Part shown: positions 7,088 to 12,778 of the stretch, in pieces
Position numbering within the stretch: the stretch's first letter is position 1
Layout: each line of letters opens with the position of its first letter
Source of the DNA: Microthrixaceae bacterium
GTDB lineage: Bacteria; Actinomycetota; Acidimicrobiia; Acidimicrobiales; Acidimicrobilacustridaceae
Reading direction: 5' to 3'
Length of the DNA: 12,778 nt
NCBI GenBank assembly: GCA_023264915.1
Contig: JAHFUU010000022.1
Coordinates: forward strand, 1 to 12,778
The notes under the pieces: generated by a model
The model's database searches: none
Told to the model about the DNA's origin: nothing
Seen by the model: only the letters and a program-made list of their open reading frames with translations
Translations under genes and position numbers: made by a program

Positions 7088-7360
7088 TCACAGATAGAGG
7101 CCTGGTGGATCCTGGTCGGGCTTGGCGGGTGCCAGGGGCAGGTCTTCGCGGATCGATCCGACGAAGGTCTCGCCCGCTCGGAGCAGAGCCTTGCCGAGCC
7201 GCCTCCCGACCTCGCTGCCCACTGCCGCGCCCAGAACACCGCCTACGAAGGGACCGAGAAGCGGCACCGGGATGATCCGGCTGCCGAGGGCCGCCCCACT
7301 GGCGATGCCGGCACCGACACCGACAGCCCGCCCGATGTCCTCGCGTTCCCGATCGTTCAT
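7088..7360 (-). CDS. Small glycine-zipper protein, paralog 1
   Basis: The product has 90 residues: charged MNDREREDIGR, then a Gly/Ala-rich zipper (about 14-55) with GPFVGGVLGAAVGSEVGRR, then KALLRAG and an acidic/proline tail ending PPGLYL. It aligns along its length with the 81-residue product of the next gene, with near-identity across the GPFVGG...GSEVG core, so the pair arose by duplication. The start is chosen at ATG 7360, where GAGAGG ends 6 bases upstream; the in-frame ATG at 7366 directly abuts that site and is too close. The leader forms a 10-bp hairpin ending in the ribosome-binding site. Function is unknown; membrane association is inferred. It is divergent from hisS. Confidence 0.85.
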   Translation of the reverse strand: MNDREREDIGRAVGVGAGIASGAALGSRIIPVPLLGPFVGGVLGAAVGSEVGRRLGKALLRAGETFVGSIREDLPLAPAKPDQDPPGLYL

Positions 7361-7366
7361 GGGCAT

Positions 7367-7403
7367 CCTCTCTTGGCGCGAGCTCCAGTGTGGCGCGCCA
7401 AGA
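7367..7403 (-). promoter_or_regulatory. Leader hairpin abutting the ribosome-binding site of the glycine-zipper gene
   Basis: TCTTGGCGCG (7371-7380) and CGCGCCAAGA (7394-7403) are exact reverse complements, 10 bp, with a 13-base loop. In the minus-strand mRNA the 3' arm ends in AAGA and runs straight into GAGG and the start region, so part of the AAGAGAGG Shine-Dalgarno sequence is inside the stem. This could mask or present the ribosome site. The hairpin is certain by base pairing; a regulatory role is inference. Confidence 0.65.
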
Positions 7404-7552
7404 TGGTGCCGGCTGGTCAGGAACCCACCGACTTCGGTGCCGTTGACCACCCGCCGATCCGAGCTCGCCTGGTTGCTGCACAGAGGATGCCAGCCTCGCC
7501 GGGAACCGGCACGGGTGTTTTCACCCACTCGTTGGTGGGGGCCCCTCGCCGC

Positions 7553-7558
7553 TAACCT
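7553..7558 (+). promoter_or_regulatory. -10 hexamer TAACCT for leaderless hisS transcription
   Basis: TAACCT (TANNNT type) ends 8 bases before the hisS GTG, which lacks a Shine-Dalgarno sequence. TTGGTG at 7532-7537 is a possible -35 at a short 15-base spacing. The arrangement is the same as at rel and rarA. Confidence 0.55.
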
Positions 7559-7566
7559 CCCCGGGC

Positions 7567-8937
7567 GTGCCTTCTGGGATCCCCGAGCAGCGAACCGAGC
7601 GACCTTCTGAGGATCAAGCGCCCGCCCAGACCGGCGCGCAGCCTGCCGGTGCCAGCAGGTCAAGACCCGATCGGTTCCGGGCACCGAAAGGGACCCGGGA
7701 CATCGTGCCGCCCGAGTCCTCCCGTTGGGAAGCCCTGGTCGTTCGCTTCGCCACGTTGGTCGAGCGTGCCGGATACGGGTTGATCTGCGGGCCGATGTTC
7801 GAGGACATCGGGGTGTTCGAGCGGATGGGTGAGGGGACCGACGTCGTCCGCAAGGAGATGTATGACTTCTACGACAAGGACCCCTCCAACCCTCAGCGCC
7901 TGGCGCTGCGCCCCGAGGGAACCGCAGGGGTTGCTCGCGCATTCGTCGAGCACCGCCCCGCCACCCTCCCATGGAAGGTGTGGTACGTCGCGCCCAACTT
8001 CCGCTACGAGAGCCCCCAGGCACACCGGTACCGCCAGCACCACCAGGTCGGCATCGAGGCGATCGGGTCGCCGGATCCGGACCTCGACGTCGAGGCGATG
8101 GTGCTGCTCCACGACCTGTATGCCGCTGTCGGCCTGCGACAGGTCGAGCTCGTCATCAACAGCGTCGGCACCGTGGCTGATCGACGGTCCTACGCCTCTG
8201 AGCTGAGGTCCTTCCTCACCACCCACAAGGGAGACCTCGACCCAGAAGATCAGGAGAAGGTCGACCGGCACCCGATGCGCGTGCTCGACACCAAGCGGGC
8301 CGCGAGCCTGGCCGTCGTGACAGCGGCGCCGCAGCTGCCCGATCACCTCTCGGCCGACGCGGCCGCTCGCTTCGGGCAGGTCAAGAACGGCCTCACGGCT
8401 GCGGGAGTGGCCTTTGTGGTCGATCCACGCCTCGTGCGTGGCCTTGACTACTACACCCACACTGCCTTCGAGTTCCAGAGCCAGGCGATCGGCGGGGCCA
8501 AGAGCACCATCGGCGGAGGCGGCCGCTATGACGGGTTGATCGAGTCGCTGGGGGGACCGCCGACTCCCGGCGTCGGGTTCGGGTGTGGCATCGAGCGCAC
8601 GCTGGCAGCCTGTGACGCCGAGGAGGCCTTCCCGGCACCACCGAACCCTCTCGACGCCTACGTGATCGACCTCACCGGCGGCGGCGCTGCTCGGGACCTG
8701 TGCACCGATCTTCGTCGTGCCGGGTTGAGTGCAGACCGCGGCTTCGACCAGCGGTCGATGAAGAGCCAGATCAAGTCAGCTGGCCGTTCCACGGCCCGCT
8801 TCGCCGTCATCGTGGGGCCTGACGAGCTTTCTGAAGGCGTCGTGACAGTGCGCGATCTGCGCAACGATGCCGCCCAGGTGTCAGTCGCGCGGTCAGATCT
8901 CATCAGCTACCTGCTCGCGGCCACAGCCGGCGAGTGA
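7567..8937 (+). CDS. hisS: Histidyl-tRNA synthetase
   Basis: This 456-residue class II enzyme charges tRNA-His with histidine in the cytosol. It has a non-conserved N-terminal extension of about 36 residues, then FRAPKGTRDIVPPE (37-50) and the HisRS LRPEGTAGVARAF segment (114-126). Motif 2 is FRYESPQAHRYRQHHQ (145-160), the histidine-specific loop LVRGLDYYTHTAFEF is near 288-302, GGGGRYDGL follows, and motif 3 is GVGFGCGIER. The C-terminal anticodon-binding domain contains DQRSMKSQIKSA. The motif 2 arginine (fRxE) is kept, but the usual RPQ-x-G is SPQ-A-H here (S149, H153). The GTG start at 7567 has no Shine-Dalgarno sequence but has a TAACCT -10 8 bases upstream, and no nearer credible start exists. 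aspS follows after 28 bases. Confidence 0.97.
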   Translation: MPSGIPEQRTERPSEDQAPAQTGAQPAGASRSRPDRFRAPKGTRDIVPPESSRWEALVVRFATLVERAGYGLICGPMFEDIGVFERMGEGTDVVRKEMYDFYDKDPSNPQRLALRPEGTAGVARAFVEHRPATLPWKVWYVAPNFRYESPQAHRYRQHHQVGIEAIGSPDPDLDVEAMVLLHDLYAAVGLRQVELVINSVGTVADRRSYASELRSFLTTHKGDLDPEDQEKVDRHPMRVLDTKRAASLAVVTAAPQLPDHLSADAAARFGQVKNGLTAAGVAFVVDPRLVRGLDYYTHTAFEFQSQAIGGAKSTIGGGGRYDGLIESLGGPPTPGVGFGCGIERTLAACDAEEAFPAPPNPLDAYVIDLTGGGAARDLCTDLRRAGLSADRGFDQRSMKSQIKSAGRSTARFAVIVGPDELSEGVVTVRDLRNDAAQVSVARSDLISYLLAATAGE

Positions 8938-8951
8938 ATCCACCAAGCGGC

Positions 8952-8956
8952 AAGGA
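8952..8956 (+). promoter_or_regulatory. Ribosome-binding site AAGGA fixing the aspS start
   Basis: AAGGA lies 9 bases before GTG 8966 in the 28-base gap after hisS. It supports that GTG rather than an in-frame ATG at 8867, which lies inside hisS. Confidence 0.75.
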
Positions 8957-8965
8957 TCCACGCTC

Positions 8966-10726
8966 GTGACCCACAACCCCAATGCCATCACCGCTCTCCG
9001 TAGCGACCTCGCAGGCGAGCTGCGAGCTGACGACCAAGGTAGGCGGGTCGCCGTGTGCGGATGGATCAACGCTCGAAGGGAGCACAGCCAGCACCTCGCG
9101 TTCATCGATGTGCGGGATCACACGGGCGTCGTGCAGTGCGTGGTGGACAACGCGCACGACCTGCGCAGCGAGTACGTCGTGCGGGTGCAGGCCACGGTGA
9201 CCAGACGAGCTGCCGAGACGGTCAATCCCAACCTGGCAACCGGCGAGATCGAGCTCAAGGACTGCGAGGTGGAGGTGCTGGCCCGGTCTGACCCACCGCC
9301 GATCCAGATCGACGCGCGCGCCGGAGTCGACGAGAACCATCGCCTCCGCTACCGCTACATCGACCTCCGATCCGAGCGAATGCAACGCAACCTCCGCGCG
9401 CGGGCGCTGGTGAACAGCGCTCTCCGTGCCGCCATGCAGCGGCAGGGCTTCGTCGAGGTCGAGACACCCTTCTTGATCGCTTCGACCCCCGAGGGCGCAC
9501 GCGACTTCGTCGTGCCTTCCCGCCACAGCCCCGGCCAGTTCTACGCGCTTCCTCAAAGCCCCCAGCTGTTCAAGCAGCTCGCGATGGTCGGCGGGATCGA
9601 CCGCTACTACCAGATCGCTCGGTGCTTGCGCGACGAGGACCTACGAGCGGATCGCCAGTTCGAGTTCACCCAGCTCGATGCCGAAGCCAGCTTCGTCTCC
9701 CAAGATGACGTCCTCGCATTCATCACCGAAGCCGTCGGTGACGCGACCGAGGTGGTGACCAGTGAACGCACGGGTGAGATCCCGCGCCTCACCTGGCTCG
9801 AAGCGATGGAGCGGTTCGGATCTGACAAGCCAGACATCCGGTTCGGCATGGAGCTGTGCGATCTGACCGAGGTGTTCGCCACGACCGACTTCAACGCCTT
9901 CAAGGCGCCGTCGGTCAAGGGCATCTGTGAACCGGCCGGCGCGACCAAGACCCGCAAGCAGCTCGACGAGCTCACCGACAAGGCCAAGCAATGGGGAGCC
10001 AAAGGCCTTGTGTGGATGAAGGTCGAGCCCGATCTCAGCCTGACCTCACCAGTGGCCAAGTTCCTCCGCGACGACGAGAAGCAGGCCCTGGTCGCCAGGT
10101 TGGGAGCCGAACCGGGTGATCTCGTGCTCGTCGTGGCCGACGAGTTGGCGAGGGCCCGCCACGTCCTGGGGCTCCTCCGGCTCGAGCTGGGGCGACCGGC
10201 GGTGAACGAGGGGAGCCTGTCCTTCCTCTGGGTCGTCGACTTCCCCCTCTTTGAAGGTCTCGACGAGACCGGGGCACCGATCCCCGCACACCATCCGTTC
10301 ACGATGCCCAACATGGCAGACCTCGAACTGCTCGACTCCGCTGAGCCCGGGGTGTTGCTGAAGGTGCGATCCCAGGCCTATGACCTCACCCTGAACGGCT
10401 GGGAGCTCGGCTCGGGCAGCGTCCGGATCCACCGTCCAGACATCCAGCGCAAGATCTTCGACCTGTTGGGGATCACACCCGAAGAGGCGAGGCAGAAGTT
10501 CGGGTTCCTGCTGGACGCGTTCGGGTACGGAGCACCTCCCCATGCTGGGTTCGCGTTCGGGATCGACCGGTTGGTAGCGCTCCTGGTGGGCGAGGAGAAC
10601 ATCCGCGAGGTGATCGCCTTCCCCAAGACCCAGTCCGGTGCGGACCCGCTCACAGGCGCGCCCACCGCGATCGATCCCCGCCACCTCGACGAGCTCGGGT
10701 TGCGCCTGTCGCCCGATCCCCGATAG
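8966..10726 (+). CDS. aspS: Aspartyl-tRNA synthetase, bacterial type
   Basis: This 586-residue class IIb synthetase charges tRNA-Asp. It has an N-terminal OB-fold anticodon domain (about 1-135: VAVCGWINARRE, FIDVRDHTGVVQ). The class II core carries motif 1 (FVEVETPFL), the TPEGARDFVVPSR flipping-loop region, SPQLFKQLAM, and motif 2 (YYQIARCLRDEDLRADRQ, then FTQLD). The bacterial GAD insertion spans roughly 290-410 (SVKGICEPAG, GAKGLVWMKV). The C-terminal core has GAPPHAGFAFGIDR (motif 3) and REVIAFPKTQSGADPLTGAP. His40 follows RRE in the OB fold, as in non-discriminating AspRS enzymes that also charge tRNA-Asn, rather than the Leu of E. coli. The GTG start is set by AAGGA. It probably forms an operon with hisS, and its TAG stop lies 9 bases from the stop of the convergent gene. 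Confidence 0.97.
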   Translation: MTHNPNAITALRSDLAGELRADDQGRRVAVCGWINARREHSQHLAFIDVRDHTGVVQCVVDNAHDLRSEYVVRVQATVTRRAAETVNPNLATGEIELKDCEVEVLARSDPPPIQIDARAGVDENHRLRYRYIDLRSERMQRNLRARALVNSALRAAMQRQGFVEVETPFLIASTPEGARDFVVPSRHSPGQFYALPQSPQLFKQLAMVGGIDRYYQIARCLRDEDLRADRQFEFTQLDAEASFVSQDDVLAFITEAVGDATEVVTSERTGEIPRLTWLEAMERFGSDKPDIRFGMELCDLTEVFATTDFNAFKAPSVKGICEPAGATKTRKQLDELTDKAKQWGAKGLVWMKVEPDLSLTSPVAKFLRDDEKQALVARLGAEPGDLVLVVADELARARHVLGLLRLELGRPAVNEGSLSFLWVVDFPLFEGLDETGAPIPAHHPFTMPNMADLELLDSAEPGVLLKVRSQAYDLTLNGWELGSGSVRIHRPDIQRKIFDLLGITPEEARQKFGFLLDAFGYGAPPHAGFAFGIDRLVALLVGEENIREVIAFPKTQSGADPLTGAPTAIDPRHLDELGLRLSPDPR

Positions 10727-10735
10727 CGGCTGCCC

Positions 10736-11545
10736 TCAGATCGACTCGACCTCGACCACGGTGCTGCCGGGGGGCATGGTCGGGTAGACCTGCTTGCCCT
10801 CGCGGGTCATCTTGGCGGGGTCGGTCAGCAGGCTGACCAGGAGCCCACCATCCTGACGCGTGGCCTGGACCTGGCTTGCGCTCACTGACTCGACCGAGAA
10901 GCCGAGCCGCTCGAGCTCGTCGCCGAGCTTCTGGCCGATCTCGCGAGGATCGACCCCAGAGGTCGAGAATGCGACGTGCAAGCCCACGCTCGCACGCACT
11001 GGCTTGTCGGCGCTGATGACCGGCGCCAGATCACAGGGCAGCGAGATCCCTTCGAGCAACCTGGCAACTGCCAGGCGGGGCGCCTCAGCGGAACGCTTGG
11101 CTTCTGAGGCCGCGAACAGCCCAGTGCGCCCCGAGGTCGTCCCCGCCTTGTTCGACGGGGCAACCGGAGCAACACCGGCTGAGCGATCCTCATGGGGTCC
11201 ACCGCCGCCGGAGTCGCGACGAGCGGTGGGTGGCGAAGGGAACGGGGCAGCAGGGGCGCTGTCCCGAGACCCGCCACTGGACTCGGGCAGCGGCTCGACG
11301 GGGTTGACCGGAGTTGCGGCCCGCACGACCTGTGACCCCTCGGTCTTCCCTCGCGTCAACCTGCGGAAGATGCGGTAGCCATAGACGCAGACCGACACGA
11401 TCAGCCACAGGTAGAAGATGTATGCCCACCAGGGGATGGTCGTGTCAGCCTCGAACTGCTGTTGAGCCAAGAGCGCCGGGAGAACCGCACTCACCGCCGA
11501 GAGGGCGAGGCGGTGGTCCGACAGTTCGGGTTGAGCTGGCTTCAC
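10736..11545 (-). CDS. Membrane-anchored protein of unknown function
   Basis: I do not recognise this gene. From GTG 11545 it gives 269 residues. There is a short hydrophobic stretch LALSAVSAVLPALLA (13-27), possibly a cleaved signal or first helix. A clear membrane helix PWWAYIFYLWLIVSVCVYGY (38-57) follows, then a basic stop-transfer RIFRRLTRGK. Next comes a low-complexity Pro/Ser/Ala/Gly region (about 70-155), and last a compact domain (about 160-269) containing LLEGISLPCDL, VGLHVAFSTSG and GQKLGDELERLGFSVESV. That domain alternates strand-like and helix-like segments and is probably cytoplasmic. The start is uncertain: ATG 11611 and GTG 11629 are in frame, but the extra residues are arginine-rich with no supporting signal, and no Shine-Dalgarno sequence is evident at 11545. 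The gene converges tightly with aspS and diverges from rarA. Confidence 0.72.
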   Translation of the reverse strand: MKPAQPELSDHRLALSAVSAVLPALLAQQQFEADTTIPWWAYIFYLWLIVSVCVYGYRIFRRLTRGKTEGSQVVRAATPVNPVEPLPESSGGSRDSAPAAPFPSPPTARRDSGGGGPHEDRSAGVAPVAPSNKAGTTSGRTGLFAASEAKRSAEAPRLAVARLLEGISLPCDLAPVISADKPVRASVGLHVAFSTSGVDPREIGQKLGDELERLGFSVESVSASQVQATRQDGGLLVSLLTDPAKMTREGKQVYPTMPPGSTVVEVESI

Positions 11546-11630
11546 AGATCTGATCGTGGCACACGAGGCCCGTGCGGTGCGTCGCCGGACCCCGAGTGCG
11601 GATTGGACCATGGGGCCGGGCCCGTTCACA

Positions 11631-11645
11631 CGGCCCGTCGGGCCG
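11631..11645. promoter_or_regulatory. 15-bp inverted repeat at the rarA promoter
   Basis: CGGCCCG-T-CGGGCCG is a perfect 7-bp inverted repeat with a one-base centre. It lies 19 bases upstream of the rarA -10 hexamer, over the expected -35 position and inside the divergent intergenic region. It may be an operator, but GC-only palindromes arise easily in this composition. Confidence 0.35.
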
Positions 11646-11664
11646 AGCCGGGCCTGTCAGTCTG

Positions 11665-11670
11665 TAGCCT
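11665..11670 (+). promoter_or_regulatory. -10 hexamer TAGCCT for leaderless rarA transcription
   Basis: TAGCCT (TANNNT type) ends 7 bases before GTG 11678. No Shine-Dalgarno sequence precedes that GTG. The hexamer supports 11678 as the start rather than longer in-frame readings beginning at 11462, which overlap the divergent gene. Confidence 0.58.
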
Positions 11671-11677
11671 CGCATGC

Positions 11678-12712
11678 GTGCCTGGGGACCTGTTCTCATC
11701 TGCCAGCGATGACCAGCTGGCGCGACGCGGGCCGCTCGCTGCGCGGTTGAGGCCCGCCACCCTCGACGAGGTCTTGGGGCAGGAGCACCTTCTCGCCCCC
11801 GGAAGGCCCCTGCGCACGTTGATCGACACGGACCGGTTGTCATCGGTCGTGCTCTGGGGGCCTCCGGGCACGGGCAAGACCAGCATCGCTTCACTCATCG
11901 CAGCCACGACAGCCAAGGCCTTCGTCAAGCTGTCAGCGGTGTCGGCCACTGTCAAAGATGTCCGCGAGGTCGTTGCGGCCGCCGAGGAGAGGCTCGGACA
12001 GCACCAGAGGCAGACGATCCTGTTCCTCGACGAGGTGCACCGCTTCAACAAGGCGCAGCAAGACGCGTTGCTTCCCTCTGTCGAGTCCGGCCTGCTGGTC
12101 CTGATCGGGGCCACGACAGAGAACCCCTTCTTCGAGCTGAACCCCCCCTTGATGTCGCGCTCGACCTTGCTGCGGCTCGAACCCCTCCCCGCGAGGTCGC
12201 TGCTGGCGCTGCTGCGCCGAGGGCTCGACGCCGAGGGGGCGAGAGCGGACGATGACGCCCTGGAGCTCCTCGCAACGAGGTCTGGCGGTGACGGCCGTCA
12301 GGCGCTGACGAGTCTCGAGGTCGCCGTCGCGCTGGCCGAGGCCAACCGGACCGAGCCTGGGGCCGTGGCGCGGGTCACGACCTCCGAGGCAGAGGCTGCG
12401 CTTGGTACCAGGGCCATCCGGTATGGACGTGACGACCACTATGACGTGGTCTCGGCGTTCATCAAGAGCATCCGGGGCGGTGATGCCGACGCCGGCCTGT
12501 ACTGGCTGGCGCGCATGCTCGAAGCTGGTGAGGACCCGCGCTTCATCGTCAGGCGACTCGTGGTCCTGGCCTCAGAGGACGTGGGCATGGCCGACCCGAT
12601 GGCTCTGGTCGTCGCGCGTGCTGCTGCCGGGGCCCTGGAGCTCGTCGGCCTTCCTGAAGCCCAGCTGAACCTGGCCCAAGCAGTCGTGTACCTGTCCTGC
12701 GCGCCGAAGTAG
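11678..12712 (+). CDS. rarA: Replication-associated recombination ATPase RarA/MgsA, ended early by TAG
   Basis: RarA is a clamp-loader-like AAA+ ATPase acting at stalled replication forks. The 344 residues read here open with MPGDLFSSASDDQ and PLAARLRPATLDEVLGQEHLL. They carry Walker A GPPGTGKT (61-68), the SAVSATVKDVREVV segment, Walker B ILFLDEVHRFNKAQQD (114-129), sensor 1 GATTENPFFELN (144-155), and the C-terminal oligomerisation region (YDVVSAFIKSIRG, ASEDVGMADP, LAQAVVYLSCAPK). Family members usually exceed 400 residues. Here TAG (12710-12712) falls just after APK, where the family normally has Ser-Asn (APKSN), and RarA-like coding continues in frame beyond it. The AAA+ core is intact but the C-terminal part is lost unless the stop is bypassed. 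The GTG start follows TAGCCT by 7 bases. It could be a fresh pseudogene or a sequence error. Confidence 0.9.
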   Translation: MPGDLFSSASDDQLARRGPLAARLRPATLDEVLGQEHLLAPGRPLRTLIDTDRLSSVVLWGPPGTGKTSIASLIAATTAKAFVKLSAVSATVKDVREVVAAAEERLGQHQRQTILFLDEVHRFNKAQQDALLPSVESGLLVLIGATTENPFFELNPPLMSRSTLLRLEPLPARSLLALLRRGLDAEGARADDDALELLATRSGGDGRQALTSLEVAVALAEANRTEPGAVARVTTSEAEAALGTRAIRYGRDDHYDVVSAFIKSIRGGDADAGLYWLARMLEAGEDPRFIVRRLVVLASEDVGMADPMALVVARAAAGALELVGLPEAQLNLAQAVVYLSCAPK

Positions 12713-12778
12713 AACCGGGTCGCGTCGGGCATCTGGCGCGCACGCGACGACGTGCGGAACGGGGGAGGGGGCGAGGTG
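12713..12778 (+). pseudogene. rarA: In-frame continuation of rarA beyond the TAG codon (partial at window end)
   Basis: Reading on in the rarA frame after TAG gives 22 open codons, NRVASGIWRARDDVRNGGGG then EV, up to the last base. This fits the RarA C-terminal pattern of APKSN, then a helix ending in a DVR motif and GEVP. A single base change (TCG to TAG) in the serine codon would explain the interruption. No new start codon with a ribosome site is seen before the edge. Confidence 0.7.

Noticed and set aside
5913..7097. A 394-codon plus-strand open frame across the SGNH gene and the glycine-zipper genes
   Set aside because: It overlaps the better supported SGNH frame and runs antisense through a small gene with a perfect AGGAGG site; its composition is arginine/proline-rich as expected of a high-GC shadow frame.
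7361..7566. T-box or histidine attenuator leader for hisS
   Set aside because: There is no T-box sequence, no run of His codons in a leader peptide, and no terminator with a T-tract; a leaderless start is better supported.
7361..8023. Long upstream extension of the minus-strand glycine-zipper frame into hisS
   Set aside because: It runs antisense to the conserved hisS N-terminal domain. The GAGAGG site at 7367-7372 and the family-like charged N-terminus place the start at 7360.
8867..8965. aspS start at ATG 8867
   Set aside because: It lies inside the hisS C-terminal domain and adds residues unlike any AspRS N-terminus. GTG 8966 with AAGGA fits both the family and the spacing.
11462..11677. 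Longer rarA start upstream of 11678
   Set aside because: The extra residues are arginine-rich, overlap the divergent gene and its promoter region, and do not resemble the RarA N-terminus. The GTG at 11678 has a well placed -10.
12710..12712. Genetic-code reassignment of TAG in this organism
   Set aside because: aspS ends at a TAG in the expected place with the normal C-terminus, so TAG acts as a stop; a point mutation or an error in rarA is simpler.

Overview
The window is high-GC DNA (roughly two-thirds G+C by eye) with actinobacterial traits. It has the gene order rel ... hisS - aspS - (one gene) - rarA, GTG starts, and TANNNT -10 hexamers only 7-8 bases ahead of start codons, as in leaderless transcription. 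The branched-chain-type ABC proteins and the variety of small unknown proteins would fit Acidimicrobiia or a relative. That placement is inference from general knowledge, not from a search.

Layout. (1) 2-2431 (+) is the 3' part of a large fusion gene: a LivG-type ABC ATPase, a linker, one membrane helix, and a periplasmic-binding-protein domain. (2) 2432-3512 holds a TetR-family regulator on the minus strand. Its 3' end runs into a 16-bp tandem repeat array. Its upstream region carries a 12-bp palindromic repeat array and a perfect 17-bp inverted repeat. (3) 3513-5741 (+) is a full-length bifunctional (p)ppGpp synthetase/hydrolase, followed directly by a probable SGNH-fold lipoprotein. (4) 6740-7360 (-) holds two paralogous small glycine-zipper proteins; the first is preceded by a 10-bp hairpin touching its ribosome-binding site. 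(5) 7567-10726 (+) is hisS-aspS, probably one operon. (6) 10736-11545 (-) is an unrecognised membrane-anchored protein, divergent from (7) rarA (+). rarA reads normally for 344 codons and then meets an in-frame TAG inside a conserved motif, while RarA-like coding continues to the window edge.

Functionally this is a translation and stress neighbourhood: a stringent-response alarmone enzyme, two aminoacyl-tRNA synthetases and a replication-fork AAA+ ATPase. Envelope genes (SGNH lipoprotein, glycine-zipper pair) sit between rel and hisS. No RNA gene, insertion sequence, CRISPR array or gene-free stretch over 300 bases was seen. The strongest points for follow-up are the rarA amber codon, the ATPase-helix-binding-protein fusion, the glycine-zipper pair with its leader hairpin, and the repeat arrays flanking tetR.
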